Origin: Hoeflea_A sp963921345
GTDB taxonomy: Bacteria > Pseudomonadota > Alphaproteobacteria > Rhizobiales > Rhizobiaceae
DNA: 64,000 bases
NCBI GenBank assembly: GCA_963921345.3
Contig: CAWUFE020000007.1
Span: 3,658,001 to 3,722,000 of the forward strand
Reading direction: 5' to 3'
Part shown: positions 35,396-44,874 of the stretch, piece after piece
Layout: every line of letters starts with the position of its first letter
Numbering within the stretch: the stretch's first letter is position 1
Translations under genes and position numbers: made by a program
The notes under the pieces: model-generated
Databases searched by the model: none
What the model saw: only the letters and a program-made list of their open reading frames with translations
Told to the model about the DNA's origin: nothing

Positions 35396-36142
35396 CTACA
35401 TGCCGAGAATGGTGACGAGATCCGGCTGACTGTCCTTTTCGGTCGCCAGGTTGAGATCGGCTTCGATGTGCTCCAGATGGGCGCGCACCAGAGCCTCGGC
35501 GGCATCGGGATCCCTTTTTTCGATGGCATCGACGATGTCCTGGTGCTCGTGATCCGGACAGCTCGAACCGCCTGAGGTTCCGAAAAGGCCGATGATCAGC
35601 GACGTCCGGATGACCAGCTCCCGCATCACCCTGCGCAGGACCAGATTGCCCGTCGCCTCGGCAAGCTTGACGTGAAACTCGCCCGACAGCCGAATGATCT
35701 CCTGTCGCTCCCTTTGCGTGCGCGCCACGTCCTCCAGGGCGATGTGGCGGCGTAGAAGGTCGATGCTTTCCGTCGAAGCGTTGACCGCCACATCGCGGAT
35801 AATGCTGGCTTCCAGATGGCGGCGGGCACCGAAAACGTCGGAGGCCTCTTTCCGATCCGGACAGGATACGAACGCGCCGCGATAGGAGTGAAGGTCGACG
35901 ATACCCTGGCTGGCAAGCAGCAGCAGGGCCCGGCGAATGCGCATCCGGCCGACCCCGAAGCTCTCGCACAGTTTGGCTTCGCTGAGCTTGGTTTTGGGTG
36001 GCAAACGCTGCTCCATGACCGCGGCATAGATCCTGTCAACGATCTCCTGCTCATCCGGCCCGCGGTCGGTTTCGCCCCCTTCTGCCGCTGATTTCTGCAA
36101 TTTCCGCACCTGTGCCACCGGCTCACCATTTGATTCGGCCAT
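35396..36142 (-). CDS. GntR-family regulator (FCD domain)
   Basis: A 248-residue regulator. The winged HTH covers about residues 35-100 (LSEAKLCESFGVGRMRIRRA, LHSYRGAFVS), and the FCD domain has ARRHLEASIIRDVA, SGEFHVKLAEATGN and CPDHEHQDIVDAIEKRD. ATG 36142 is preferred to an upstream in-frame TTG at 36190. It is divergent from the branched-chain-type ABC operon, and three ATTGTTAA repeats, one a perfect TTGTTAACAA palindrome, lie between them. It therefore probably controls that transporter and its own expression. Confidence 0.88.
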   Translation of the reverse strand: MAESNGEPVAQVRKLQKSAAEGGETDRGPDEQEIVDRIYAAVMEQRLPPKTKLSEAKLCESFGVGRMRIRRALLLLASQGIVDLHSYRGAFVSCPDRKEASDVFGARRHLEASIIRDVAVNASTESIDLLRRHIALEDVARTQRERQEIIRLSGEFHVKLAEATGNLVLRRVMRELVIRTSLIIGLFGTSGGSSCPDHEHQDIVDAIEKRDPDAAEALVRAHLEHIEADLNLATEKDSQPDLVTILGM

Positions 36143-36202
36143 TCGAACTTCGGTGATATTGTTAAGAAAATTCGGCGCGAAAGTAAACAAGCATGAGCAG
36201 GA

Positions 36203-36247
36203 TTGTTAACGAAATGAAAATTGATGGTTGACAAATTTTGTTAACAA
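36203..36247. promoter_or_regulatory. Candidate GntR operator repeats
   Basis: TTGTTAAC at 36203-36210 and the perfect palindrome TTGTTAACAA at 36238-36247 lie about 28 bp apart. A third, weaker ATTGTTAAG is at 36158-36166. TTGTnnACAA-like palindromes are the usual operator class for FadR/FCD regulators. Positions fit control of both divergent transcripts. Confidence 0.6.
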
Positions 36248-36326
36248 TCGTTCTATAAATCGTCGACGCGATTTCGATCCGTCGCATCATTCGCCAGAGC
36301 ATTGTGTGCGGTTCAGGGAGGACAAT

Positions 36327-37514
36327 ATGCACAGAGCAACGATCTTAAAGGTGGCGGCGCTTGCCCTCGCCGGCTCGCTTTCGATGGGCACGGGCGCGTT
36401 TTCCGCCGACGATACGCTGAAGATAGGCTTCGTCGGCGTCACCAGCGGTCCCGCCGCGGCCTGGGGCATTTCCAACGTCCGCTCCATGCAGGCGCGTGCC
36501 GACTGGCTGAACGAAATCGGCGGCGTCGAAATCGGCGGCAAGACCTACGATATCGAGATCGTCACCTTCGACGATCAGAAGGACCCCAAGCGGGCCATCG
36601 CCGGCATGGAAAAAATGGCTCAGGAAGGCATCCACTATGTCGTCGGACCGAATGTCGACGACGGAGCGGCCGCCGTTCGCCCGGTCGCCGAACGCAACGG
36701 CATCATTTACTTCCCCTACGCCTTTCCCAAGGAGCTCTACAGCCCGCCCGCCTCGAACGCGGTTCTCGGCATGGTCGCCAACTACCAGTCCGGACCGGCG
36801 ATCTACAAATATCTGAAGGACGAGGAGGGCGTGAAGACCGTCGCCTTCGTTGCCGCCAACGAATCCGATCCGCTGAGCCAGCGCGACAGCGGCATTGCCG
36901 CAGCGGAAGCGATTGGCCTCGAAGTGGTCTCGGGCAACGTCACCTTCCAGGTGGACACTACCGATTTCACCCCGGTCCTGACCCCGGTGATGCGGACGCG
37001 GCCCGATCTGCTGGTGCTTTCCGGCGTGTCGCCCGCCAATGCGCCACAGCTCATCCGGTCGGCACGCGAACTCGGCTACCAGGGCTTGATTTCTACCGAA
37101 ACGGCACAGGACGCCACCGTTCTTAAGGAAGGCGCCGGCGATCTGGCCAACGGCTTCATCTCGGTCGGCGGCGCCTCGACACCGGAAATCGCCTCGGACC
37201 TGATGAACGAATTCGTCAAGCGCTACACCGACCAGTTCGGCGAGTACAACGATGAATCCAACACCAAGGTCTATGCGCTCGAATATATTCTCGAGACCCT
37301 CAAGGCCAATCCGGCGGCCATCGACGATGTCGAGGAATTCAAGAAGACCATGGACACCTTCGAGGTGGCCAATCCCTACATGAAGGGCGACGCCAAGCTC
37401 AAATATGTCGGCGTGTCGTCCTTCGGACAGAAGCGCCAGGTGGCGGTTCCTCTGGTGGTGAACGTGTATCGCCACGGCAAGTTCGAGACACTGTTCGTCG
37501 CCGAAGTCGACTAA
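36327..37514 (+). CDS. Branched-chain/amide-type ABC transporter substrate-binding protein
   Basis: A 395-residue periplasmic protein with an N-terminal signal peptide (ALALAGSLSMGTGAFSA). The type I LivJ/AmiC-like binding fold follows (LKIGFVGVTSGPAAAWG, GPNVDDGAAAVRPVAERNG, LVLSGVSPANAPQLIRSA). ATG 36327 follows AGGGAGGACA. It is the first gene of a five-protein transporter operon that ends with a hydantoin-racemase-like gene. The ligand is unknown; an amide, ureide or amino-acid derivative fits the neighbours. Confidence 0.92.
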   Translation: MHRATILKVAALALAGSLSMGTGAFSADDTLKIGFVGVTSGPAAAWGISNVRSMQARADWLNEIGGVEIGGKTYDIEIVTFDDQKDPKRAIAGMEKMAQEGIHYVVGPNVDDGAAAVRPVAERNGIIYFPYAFPKELYSPPASNAVLGMVANYQSGPAIYKYLKDEEGVKTVAFVAANESDPLSQRDSGIAAAEAIGLEVVSGNVTFQVDTTDFTPVLTPVMRTRPDLLVLSGVSPANAPQLIRSARELGYQGLISTETAQDATVLKEGAGDLANGFISVGGASTPEIASDLMNEFVKRYTDQFGEYNDESNTKVYALEYILETLKANPAAIDDVEEFKKTMDTFEVANPYMKGDAKLKYVGVSSFGQKRQVAVPLVVNVYRHGKFETLFVAEVD

Positions 37515-37544
37515 ACTCCTCTCCACGTTCCAAAGTCGACTTGT

Positions 37545-37567
37545 GTCCCGGGCAGTTTGCCCGGGAC
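37545..37567 (+). other. Intercistronic hairpin after the binding-protein gene
   Basis: A perfect 10-bp stem (GTCCCGGGCA and TGCCCGGGAC) with a GTT loop lies between the binding-protein stop and the RBS of the first permease. It has no T tract. Such structures protect the binding-protein mRNA and reduce read-through, giving more binding protein than membrane parts. Confidence 0.65.
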
Positions 37568-37586
37568 CGAAGGAGGAGGATTCCCG

Positions 37587-38456
37587 ATGGAACAGGTCAT
37601 TGCCAACAGCCTCTATCTGGGCTCGCAATACGCCATGATAGCGCTGGGGCTGACGCTGATCTTCGCCCTGATGAACGTGCTGAACTTTGCCCACGGACAA
37701 ATGTATGTGCTGGGCGGTTTCGTCACCTACACGGTCTACGGCCAGCTCGGACTGCCGTTCGTCGTCGCCCTGCTCGCTTCGGCTGCGACCTTGGCCGTCG
37801 TCGGAGCGCTGGTCGAGCATTTCCTGTTCAGACCGGTGATGAAACGCTCGGTTCGGGAGGAAAGCAGCATGCTGCTCGCCGCCGGCATCGCCTTTCTTCT
37901 GGATGCCATTATCCTGCTCGTCTTCGGCGAAAAGCAGCGCGGCGTTCCGAAAATCGTCGACGGCGTCTTCAATTGGGATTTCCGGCTGATCATGCCCTAT
38001 GACAGGATCCTCATCTGTCTGCTGGCGATCGTCTTCATCGCCACCTTCATCGCTTTCATGCAATACAGCAAGACCGGGCGAGCGCTGCGCGCACTGGCGC
38101 AGGACCGCGTCGCCGCCGAGCTGATGGGGGTCAATGTCGATCGCTATTCGATGATCGGCTTCGCCATGGGCGCGATGCTTGCCGGCATCGTCGGTGGTCT
38201 CCTCGTCACCATCACCGGCGTCAATCTGGGCATGGGCGGACCGACCTCGATCAAGGCCTTCATGATGGTGATGATCGGCGGCGCCGGGGTGATCTCCGGG
38301 GCGATCGCCGGCGGCTTCATCCTCGGCGCCCTCGAGGCCGTCGGGCTGGCGGTCCTGTCGCAATATGGCGACATCACCTACCTGCTGATCTTCGTTTCGC
38401 TGATGATTTTCCTGGCCATCCGTCCGCAGGGGCTGATGGGCAAACCGTGGGGTTGA
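37587..38456 (+). CDS. ABC transporter permease, LivH type
   Basis: A 289-residue permease with about eight hydrophobic helices. Family motifs are LGLTLIFALMNVLNFAHGQ and the cytoplasmic loop RALAQDRVAAELMGVN, then GGAGVISGAIAGGFILGALEA. The start is fixed by AGGAGGAGG just before ATG 37587. It pairs with the LivM-type permease next to it. Confidence 0.93.
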   Translation: MEQVIANSLYLGSQYAMIALGLTLIFALMNVLNFAHGQMYVLGGFVTYTVYGQLGLPFVVALLASAATLAVVGALVEHFLFRPVMKRSVREESSMLLAAGIAFLLDAIILLVFGEKQRGVPKIVDGVFNWDFRLIMPYDRILICLLAIVFIATFIAFMQYSKTGRALRALAQDRVAAELMGVNVDRYSMIGFAMGAMLAGIVGGLLVTITGVNLGMGGPTSIKAFMMVMIGGAGVISGAIAGGFILGALEAVGLAVLSQYGDITYLLIFVSLMIFLAIRPQGLMGKPWG

Positions 38457-38461
38457 CGGTC

Positions 38462-39484
38462 ATGTCGAGCACCCAGACAAAAACCGCCGGCCTGCCCGGC
38501 ATTCCGGGCGCCCAGAGCCGCCAGATCGTCGGCGCGGCGACTTTCCTCATCGTGCTTTTTGCGGTCGTTCCGCTGCTGATATCGGTGACCGGACGCTGGG
38601 ACTTCTACTACACGCTGACCTCCGTCGCATTGCTGTCGATCGCCAGTGCGGGGGTCTGGCTGACCTTCTATATCGGCCGCATCAATATCGGCCAGGGCGC
38701 CTACGCTCTCGTCGGCGGCTATGTATCGGCCGTGCTGGTGACCAAATACGGCTTCGTCTTCTGGTGGACATTACCGCTCGCCGGGCTGTTCTGCGCGGTC
38801 CTGTCCGTCTTCATCGGCCTGCCGATCCTGCGGTTGAAGGGCGTCTATTTCGCCATGATCACCCTGGTTCTGACCGAAGTCGCGCGGCTCAGTGCCCTGG
38901 CGCTGCCGATCACCAACGGCGCCAAGGGCATCGTGTCGATCCCGCTGCCGCAGAAGCTGTCGATCTTCGGCCTGACGCTCATTCCGGACTTCTCGACCCT
39001 GCAGAACGTCAAGCTGGCCTTCTATTACGTCGCCTGCATCCTGATGGTGCTGTGCTTTGCCGGCATGTACCGGCTGGTCAATTCGCGGCTCGGTCATCTG
39101 TGCCGCTCGCTGCAGCAGAACGAGGAACTGGCCTCTTCGATCGGTGTCAACATCACCTATCTGCGGATCATCGTCTACGCGATATCGTCGTTCCTGGGCG
39201 GCATCGGCGGCGCCATGTTCGTCGCCATTTCGCAGTCGTTCTATCCCTCCAGCTTCCAGGTCGCCGATTCGATCAACTTCATGCTGAACTGTTTCCTCGG
39301 CGGGCTGGGTTACGTGTTCGGACCGATGCTCGGAACGCTGCTGCTCTATTTCGGCTGGGACCTGCTGTTCGAAACCGGCAAATACCAGTTGCTGATCTAT
39401 TCCAGCCTGCTGATCGCGCTCATGCTGTTCCTGCCCAACGGCGTGTTGAGCATCCGCCTGTTCGGCAGAAAGGCGGGTGGCTAA
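38462..39484 (+). CDS. ABC transporter permease, LivM type
   Basis: A 340-residue permease with nine to ten hydrophobic segments. LivM motifs include INIGQGAYALVGGYVSAVL, LPILRLKGVYFAMITLVLTE and SLQQNEELASSIGVNITYLR. ATG 38462 lies 5 nt after the LivH stop; an earlier in-frame ATG (38447) overlaps that gene. The stop overlaps the start of the first ATPase gene. Confidence 0.92.
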   Translation: MSSTQTKTAGLPGIPGAQSRQIVGAATFLIVLFAVVPLLISVTGRWDFYYTLTSVALLSIASAGVWLTFYIGRINIGQGAYALVGGYVSAVLVTKYGFVFWWTLPLAGLFCAVLSVFIGLPILRLKGVYFAMITLVLTEVARLSALALPITNGAKGIVSIPLPQKLSIFGLTLIPDFSTLQNVKLAFYYVACILMVLCFAGMYRLVNSRLGHLCRSLQQNEELASSIGVNITYLRIIVYAISSFLGGIGGAMFVAISQSFYPSSFQVADSINFMLNCFLGGLGYVFGPMLGTLLLYFGWDLLFETGKYQLLIYSSLLIALMLFLPNGVLSIRLFGRKAGG

Positions 39485-40263
39485 TGACCCCGCTACTGGA
39501 AATCAAGGACGTCACGCGCCGCTTCGGCGGCCTCGTCGCCAACAACGCGATCTCGTTCGACGTCGAGGAAAAGGAAATCCTGTCGGTCATCGGACCGAAC
39601 GGCGCCGGCAAGTCGACCCTGTTCAAGATGATCTCGTCTTTCCTGAAAACCAGTTCGGGCGAGGTTCTGCTGCGCGGCGAGCGCATCTCCAACCTGTCGC
39701 CGCATGTCGTTGCCCGCAAGGGCGTGGTGCGGACTTTCCAGGAAACCACCATCTTCAAGAGCATGACGGTGCGCGAAAGCGTCGTCGTTTCCCATCACCT
39801 GCGTTCCACCGCCACTCTGGGCGGCTATTTCCTCGGCACCGGCTCGGCGCGCCGCGACGTCGAGGCCTTCGGGCGATCGGCCGACGAGATCCTGCAGTTT
39901 CTTGGGCTTTACGATTTGCGGGACGAGTTGGCCAGCAACCTGCCGCAGGGACATTTGCGGGCTCTCGGCATCGCCATCGGTCTGGCGACCGATCCGATCG
40001 TGCTTCTGCTCGACGAACCCTTCGCCGGCATGAACCATGACGAGACCATGCGCATGGTCGAGTTGGTCCGCTCGGTTCGCGACCGTGGCGTCACGGTCCT
40101 GCTGGTCGAGCACGACATGCCGGCGGTGATGTCGATCTCGGACCGCATCGTCGTGCTGAATTTCGGCGAGAAGATCGCCGAGGGCCGCCCGGAGGACATC
40201 CAGAAGAACGAGAAAGTCATCGAAGCCTATCTGGGCAGCGAAGACGACGCGATTGGGATCTAG
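39484..40263 (+). CDS. ABC transporter ATP-binding protein, LivG type
   Basis: A 259-residue ATPase. Walker A is GPNGAGKST, Walker B is IVLLLDEPFAGMN, and the H-loop follows VLLVEHDM. The signature position reads LPQGHLRALGIA, a weak version of the LivG consensus, which is itself not a strict LSGGQ. It forms a heterodimer with the LivF-type ATPase downstream. Confidence 0.92.
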   Translation: MTPLLEIKDVTRRFGGLVANNAISFDVEEKEILSVIGPNGAGKSTLFKMISSFLKTSSGEVLLRGERISNLSPHVVARKGVVRTFQETTIFKSMTVRESVVVSHHLRSTATLGGYFLGTGSARRDVEAFGRSADEILQFLGLYDLRDELASNLPQGHLRALGIAIGLATDPIVLLLDEPFAGMNHDETMRMVELVRSVRDRGVTVLLVEHDMPAVMSISDRIVVLNFGEKIAEGRPEDIQKNEKVIEAYLGSEDDAIGI

Positions 40264-40275
40264 GCGGTGACCGAT

Positions 40276-40989
40276 ATGCTCAAATTCGAAAACGTCGAGC
40301 TTTTCTACGACAATGTCTATGCGCTTAAAGGCGTCTCCGTCGACGTCGAAGAAGGCGAAACGATCGCACTGATCGGCGCCAACGGCGCCGGCAAATCGTC
40401 CATCCTGCGAGCGATCACCGGGCTACGGAAGATCAAATCCGGCGCCATTCATTTTTGCGGCCGGCGGATCGACGGTATGGCGGCGCCGGACATCGTCAGG
40501 GACGGCATCGCCATGGTCCCGGAGGGACGTCGCGTGTTTCCGCTGATGTCGGTCAAGGACAATCTGCTGATGGGTGCGTTCACCCGCTCCGACAAGAGCG
40601 GCATTTCCGCCAGCCTCGACAGCGTTCTCGAACGGTTTCCGCGGCTCAAGGAACGCTATTCCCAAGCCGCCGGAACGCTCAGCGGCGGCGAGCAGCAAAT
40701 GGTCGTCATCGCCCGCGCGCTGATGGCCAAGCCGCGGCTGCTGCTGCTCGACGAACCGTCGCTCGGCATTGCGCCGAAACTGGTTCAGGACATTGCCCGC
40801 TCGATCGTCTCGATCAATCGCGACGAGGGCGTCTCCGTCCTGCTGGTGGAGCAGAATTCGCGCATGGCGCTGAGCATCTCCAACCGCGCCTACGCCATGA
40901 CCACGGGCAGCGTCGTGATCAGCGGACCATCGAAGGAACTTCTGCACGACGACCGCATCAAGGCCGCCTATCTCGGCGGCGATATCTGA
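40276..40989 (+). CDS. ABC transporter ATP-binding protein, LivF type
   Basis: A 237-residue ATPase with Walker A GANGAGKSS, Q-loop/LivF motif GIAMVPEGRRVFPLMSVKDN, signature LSGGEQQM and Walker B LLLLDEPSLGIAP. ATG 40276 is preferred, with GGCGGTGA upstream; an in-frame GTG at 40267 would add three residues. It is followed with no gap by the racemase-like gene. Confidence 0.92.
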   Translation: MLKFENVELFYDNVYALKGVSVDVEEGETIALIGANGAGKSSILRAITGLRKIKSGAIHFCGRRIDGMAAPDIVRDGIAMVPEGRRVFPLMSVKDNLLMGAFTRSDKSGISASLDSVLERFPRLKERYSQAAGTLSGGEQQMVVIARALMAKPRLLLLDEPSLGIAPKLVQDIARSIVSINRDEGVSVLLVEQNSRMALSISNRAYAMTTGSVVISGPSKELLHDDRIKAAYLGGDI

Positions 40990-41718
40990 ATGGAACAGCG
41001 TATGCGTATCCTGATCGTCAATCCCAATACGACCGCTTCCATGACGCGCAACATCGCCGAGGTAGCGCGCACCGTCGCCCGACCCGATACGGAGATTGTC
41101 GCGGTCAATCCCGATCAAGGGCCTGGCAGCATCGAGGGGTTCTACGACATTGCCCTGTCGCTGCCGGGACTGCTGAGGCAAGTCGAGCGCCACCGGGACG
41201 TCGATGCGATCGTCATCGCCTGCTTCGACGATACCGGGCTCGACGCGGTCCGATGCGCCGTCGACGTGCCGGTCATCGGTATCGGCGAAGCCGCTTACCA
41301 TGCCGCTAGTTTCCTGGCCTGCAAATTCTCGGTCATCACCACGCTGGTCCGGTCGGTTCCGGGGCTCGAGGCCAACCTGCTGCGCTACGGACTGGCGGCG
41401 CGCTGCGCCCGGGTGCGGGCGACGGATATCCCGGTCCTGGATCTCGAACGCAACGATCCGGAAACGGTCGACAGGATCAGCGACGAGATCCGGGCGGCGA
41501 TCTCGGAAGACCATGCGGAAGCCATCGTTCTGGGTTGCGCCGGAATGGCCGACCTGATGCACCGGCTGGCGCTCCAGCACGGACTGCCGGTGATCGACGG
41601 AGTGTCCTGCGCGGTGACCTTTGCGGAAGCGCTTCACTCCGCCCGGTTGAAGACGTCGAAAATCGGCGCCTACGCGATGCACAAGTCGGCAATCGGCGAC
41701 GCGCTGGAAAGCGCCTGA
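40990..41718 (+). CDS. Asp/Glu/hydantoin racemase family protein (HyuE-like)
   Basis: A 242-residue two-domain racemase. Paired active-site cysteines are expected and present: Cys in VIACFDDTGLDA and Cys in VLGCAGMADL. The N-terminal ILIVNPNTTASMT is typical of hydantoin racemase/HyuE. ATG 40990 directly follows the LivF stop; ATG 41002 is an alternative. Placement behind a transporter and upstream of the HyuA-like gene at 49.8 kb suggests stereoinversion of an imported hydantoin or ureide. The substrate is inferred. Confidence 0.88.
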   Translation: MEQRMRILIVNPNTTASMTRNIAEVARTVARPDTEIVAVNPDQGPGSIEGFYDIALSLPGLLRQVERHRDVDAIVIACFDDTGLDAVRCAVDVPVIGIGEAAYHAASFLACKFSVITTLVRSVPGLEANLLRYGLAARCARVRATDIPVLDLERNDPETVDRISDEIRAAISEDHAEAIVLGCAGMADLMHRLALQHGLPVIDGVSCAVTFAEALHSARLKTSKIGAYAMHKSAIGDALESA

Positions 41719-41963
41719 GTCGAACCCCGCCCCGGCGCCGGACGAAGCAATGAGGACCGGACCGGCCGTTTGACGCCGTGTTGCGCAAACCGGACGCTAC
41801 CCTATCCATCTGATCCCAGCACCTATCCAACTCCACGGTTGTCACCGTCGGGTGAAGGCACAATGGTGTTGTCGAGACCAAAGGAAACGGTTTGCGGCGG
41901 GGACTTGCGCGCGCAGCGGGCGGTGCGCCCCGGAGCAGGCGCCTGTCCCCGGAAGGAACTGGC

Positions 41964-42863
41964 TTGAGCGATCTTCACATGTCATCGTCGCCCTTGCACC
42001 GGATCGGCAAAGCCGGCCGCGCCTGGCTTCTGGCCACGCCCGGCCTGGTGTTCTTCCTGATTTTCTTCGCAATACCGTTGGCGGGCCTGTTCCTGATTTC
42101 GTTCGACAAGCCGACGGCGGGGATCGTCGATGTCCAGTGGATGTTCCGACTGGACAATTTCATCCGCTTCTTCACCCGCTCGCTCTATTACGAAGCGGCG
42201 ATGCGCTCGGCCGGATTGGCGGCGCTAGTGTCGGTGATCACGCTGTTTCTGGGCTATCCGCTGGCCTATGTGATCGCCAAAACCCTCAATCCCGGGCGCA
42301 ACACGCTGCTGATGATCCTCGTCCTCTGCGCCATGCAGCTGGACATGGTCATACGCCTTTTCGGGCTGATGGTGCTGATGGGCGACAACGGCCTGATCAA
42401 CGAGTTCCTGCGCTGGGTCGGGCTGATCGGCGAGGCGCCGGTGCCGCTGATGTACAATTTCTTCGGCGTGGTGGTCGGACTCGTTCAGTTCTCGCTGCCC
42501 TTTATGGTGCTGTCGCTGGTCGGGGTGATCCAGGGGATCAACCCCTCGCTCGAGGAAGCGTCGCGCAGTCTCGGCGCCAGCCGCTGGCAGACATTCTGGA
42601 AAATCACCATACCGATGAGCATGCCGGGAATTCTCGCCGGCATGCTGCTGGTTTTCGCGATTTCGTTTTCCTCCTACGTCGTACCGACGCTGATGGGCGG
42701 CTGGAAAGTCGTGGTGCTGCCGATCCACATCTACCAGCAGATCGCCGAGCTCGGAAAATGGCAGTTCGGCGCGACGGTGGCGGTGGTGATGTTCGCCATC
42801 AGCCTGCTGTCGATGCTGGTCTATCAGCGGGCTGCGGCGCGCGCCTCGGGAGGGCGGACCTGA
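41964..42863 (+). CDS. Polyamine-type ABC transporter permease (PotB-like)
   Basis: A 299-residue inner-membrane permease with six helices and the EAA loop LEEASRSLGASRWQTFWKITIP. TTG 41964 is favoured because GGAAGGA lies six nt upstream; the next ATG (41979) has no RBS. It is the first gene of a second transport operon, beginning 245 nt after the racemase-like gene. No gene was seen in that gap. Confidence 0.9.
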   Translation: MSDLHMSSSPLHRIGKAGRAWLLATPGLVFFLIFFAIPLAGLFLISFDKPTAGIVDVQWMFRLDNFIRFFTRSLYYEAAMRSAGLAALVSVITLFLGYPLAYVIAKTLNPGRNTLLMILVLCAMQLDMVIRLFGLMVLMGDNGLINEFLRWVGLIGEAPVPLMYNFFGVVVGLVQFSLPFMVLSLVGVIQGINPSLEEASRSLGASRWQTFWKITIPMSMPGILAGMLLVFAISFSSYVVPTLMGGWKVVVLPIHIYQQIAELGKWQFGATVAVVMFAISLLSMLVYQRAAARASGGRT

Positions 42864-43705
42864 TGGCCGGCCGCGAGACGCCAACCCGCAAGCGGCGGCA
42901 GGAAGCGGCGGTTCCGCTGGTGCTGCGGGCGCTTGCCGGGATCACCCTGTTCATCCTGCTGGCTCCGGTCGCAATCGTCGTTCTTGCCGGACTGAATTCC
43001 GGCGACCACCTGTCGTTCCCGCCGGAGGGGCTGTCGTTTCGCTGGATCGCGGCGTTCTTCAGATCCGACATTTTCCTGCCGGCGTACGGCTTCAGCCTGA
43101 TCATCGCGCTGGTAACCATGGTGTTTTCGACCATCCTCGGCACGACGGTCAGCCTCTTCCTGGTTCGCAGCAGATTCATCGGCCGCGAAGTCATGCGCGC
43201 CTTCTTCATGTCGCCGCTGATGCTGCCCGGCATCGTGCTCGGACTGGCGCTCTATCTGTTCTACATCTCATCGGGAATCGGCCTTCTGAGGACGATTCCC
43301 GGGCTGGTCGTCGGGCACATTCTGGTCACCTGCCCCTACGTCATCGGCACCGTCAGCGCTGCCCTGGTCGGTTTCGACACGTCGCTGGAAGAAGCGGCGC
43401 GCAGTCTCGGCGCCGGTCGTTTTCTGACATTTCGCAAGATAACCCTCCCGGTCATCGCGCCCGGCATCGTGGCGGGCGCGGTGTTCTCTTTCATCGTGTC
43501 GTTCGGTCAGTTCGACGTTTCGCTGTTTCTGACCCCTCCCAATTCGACGCCACTGCCGATGGCGCTCTACGTTTCGCTTCGCTACACCTTCGAGCCCACG
43601 GCAGCCGCCGCCGGCATCTTCGCCATCTTTCTGGTCGTCGTATCGATGCTGATCACCGCCAAGCTGACCAATCTCAAGCGCCTGGCGAACGTGAATTTCT
43701 CTTGA
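42863..43705 (+). CDS. Polyamine-type ABC transporter permease (PotC-like)
   Basis: A 280-residue permease with six helices and EAA loop LEEAARSLGAGRFLTFRKITLP. It overlaps the first permease stop (TGATG), with GGGAGGGCGG as RBS. N-terminal KRRQEA residues form a short cytoplasmic tail. It forms the heteromeric channel with the preceding gene product. Confidence 0.92.
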   Translation: MAGRETPTRKRRQEAAVPLVLRALAGITLFILLAPVAIVVLAGLNSGDHLSFPPEGLSFRWIAAFFRSDIFLPAYGFSLIIALVTMVFSTILGTTVSLFLVRSRFIGREVMRAFFMSPLMLPGIVLGLALYLFYISSGIGLLRTIPGLVVGHILVTCPYVIGTVSAALVGFDTSLEEAARSLGAGRFLTFRKITLPVIAPGIVAGAVFSFIVSFGQFDVSLFLTPPNSTPLPMALYVSLRYTFEPTAAAAGIFAIFLVVVSMLITAKLTNLKRLANVNFS

Positions 43706-43734
43706 AATCAGACTGGACTCAAAGGAGACGCACC

Positions 43735-44865
43735 ATGTCGATCGTCAAAACCGATGCAACCCCGAGAAACGGGCTCACCCGCCGCGGACTGCTGCGCGGC
43801 GCCGCCGGAACCGCGGCGCTGGCGGGAACCGCCACGTTGTTCAACATCAACCACGCCTGGTCGCAGGACGTCGTCTGGGACGGCCAGCCCTTCGACGCCG
43901 GCGGGGCCACCCTACGCATCAACGAATGGGGCGGCTTCTGGCAGGAATTCATGCGCGCCAACGTGCTCGACGAATTCGAGAAGACCTATAACTGCAAGGT
44001 GGCCTACGACTCGTCGTTCCCCTGGTTCCCCAAATATGTCGCCAACGGCCCGAAGAACCCGGCGTTCAATGTCGGCAACTGGAACCTCAACGAGATCATC
44101 AAGCTCAGCCGCATCGGCGATTTCTTTCTCGGCACGGATGAGATGAAGGCGAACATTCCCAACACCGCCGACTGTTGGGATTTCGCCTTCGGCAGCGGGC
44201 TGGGCGTGACTTGGGGTTTCGGCCAGTATGCCTATGCCTATCGCACCGACCTGGTCGATCCGGCGCCCGTCGGCTTCAAGTCCTTCTGGGAGGAGCGCCT
44301 GGCCGGCAAGCGGGCAACCTACATCACCTCCAACGGCCTGCAGCAGGTCTTCTTCATGACCTCCAGCGCCGAATTCGGCAGCGGCCAGACGGACATGGAG
44401 GCGGGCTTCGACGCCATGCGCCGCGCCATGCCGATGAAGATCAGCGATTTCACCGGCAACATGCAGACGCTGGTGGAACGCGGCGAGGTCGAGATGGGCG
44501 TGCAGTGGGAGGGCGAGGTCTTCCTGCAGATGGACAAGGGCATCAAGGTCGCCCCGCTGACCTGGGACCGCAAGCCGATCCTGACGCAGACACACACGGT
44601 GTCGCGCTATTCCGAACCGGTGCAGAAAAAGCTGGCGCTGGCGCTGGTGAATGCCAAGCTGGATCCGGGCTTCCAGACCAAGGCCGCCGACACCTTCTAT
44701 CTGCGTCCGTCCAACAAGAACGTCGTGCTGCCGGAGCGGCTGACGAACAAGGGCGTGACCAACACGGCCGCGGCACTGGACGGTTTGTGGATTCCCGACT
44801 GGAACTGGTATCTCGACAACGAGGACGAGATCACCGAGACCGTCAACGAGATCTTCGCGGGTTAA
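43735..44865 (+). CDS. Tat-exported ABC substrate-binding protein (PotD-like)
   Basis: A 376-residue periplasmic protein of the spermidine/putrescine-binding class. The N-terminus has a twin-arginine signal (LTRRGLLRGAAGTAALAG), unusual compared with the Sec signal of the other binding protein in this window. Binding-fold segments include LRINEWGGFWQEFMRANVL, YAYRTDLVDPAPVGFKSFWE and ALDGLWIPDWNWYLDNEDEI. ATG 43735 follows AAAGGAGAC. A strong hairpin follows the stop. The ligand is not identified. Confidence 0.9.
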   Translation: MSIVKTDATPRNGLTRRGLLRGAAGTAALAGTATLFNINHAWSQDVVWDGQPFDAGGATLRINEWGGFWQEFMRANVLDEFEKTYNCKVAYDSSFPWFPKYVANGPKNPAFNVGNWNLNEIIKLSRIGDFFLGTDEMKANIPNTADCWDFAFGSGLGVTWGFGQYAYAYRTDLVDPAPVGFKSFWEERLAGKRATYITSNGLQQVFFMTSSAEFGSGQTDMEAGFDAMRRAMPMKISDFTGNMQTLVERGEVEMGVQWEGEVFLQMDKGIKVAPLTWDRKPILTQTHTVSRYSEPVQKKLALALVNAKLDPGFQTKAADTFYLRPSNKNVVLPERLTNKGVTNTAAALDGLWIPDWNWYLDNEDEITETVNEIFAG

Positions 44866-44874
44866 CCGTCCACT

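Noticed and set aside
41852..43705. A 617-codon frame containing the second permease with a long N-terminal part
   Set aside because: The N-terminal part is the first permease in another frame and lacks membrane or transporter features.
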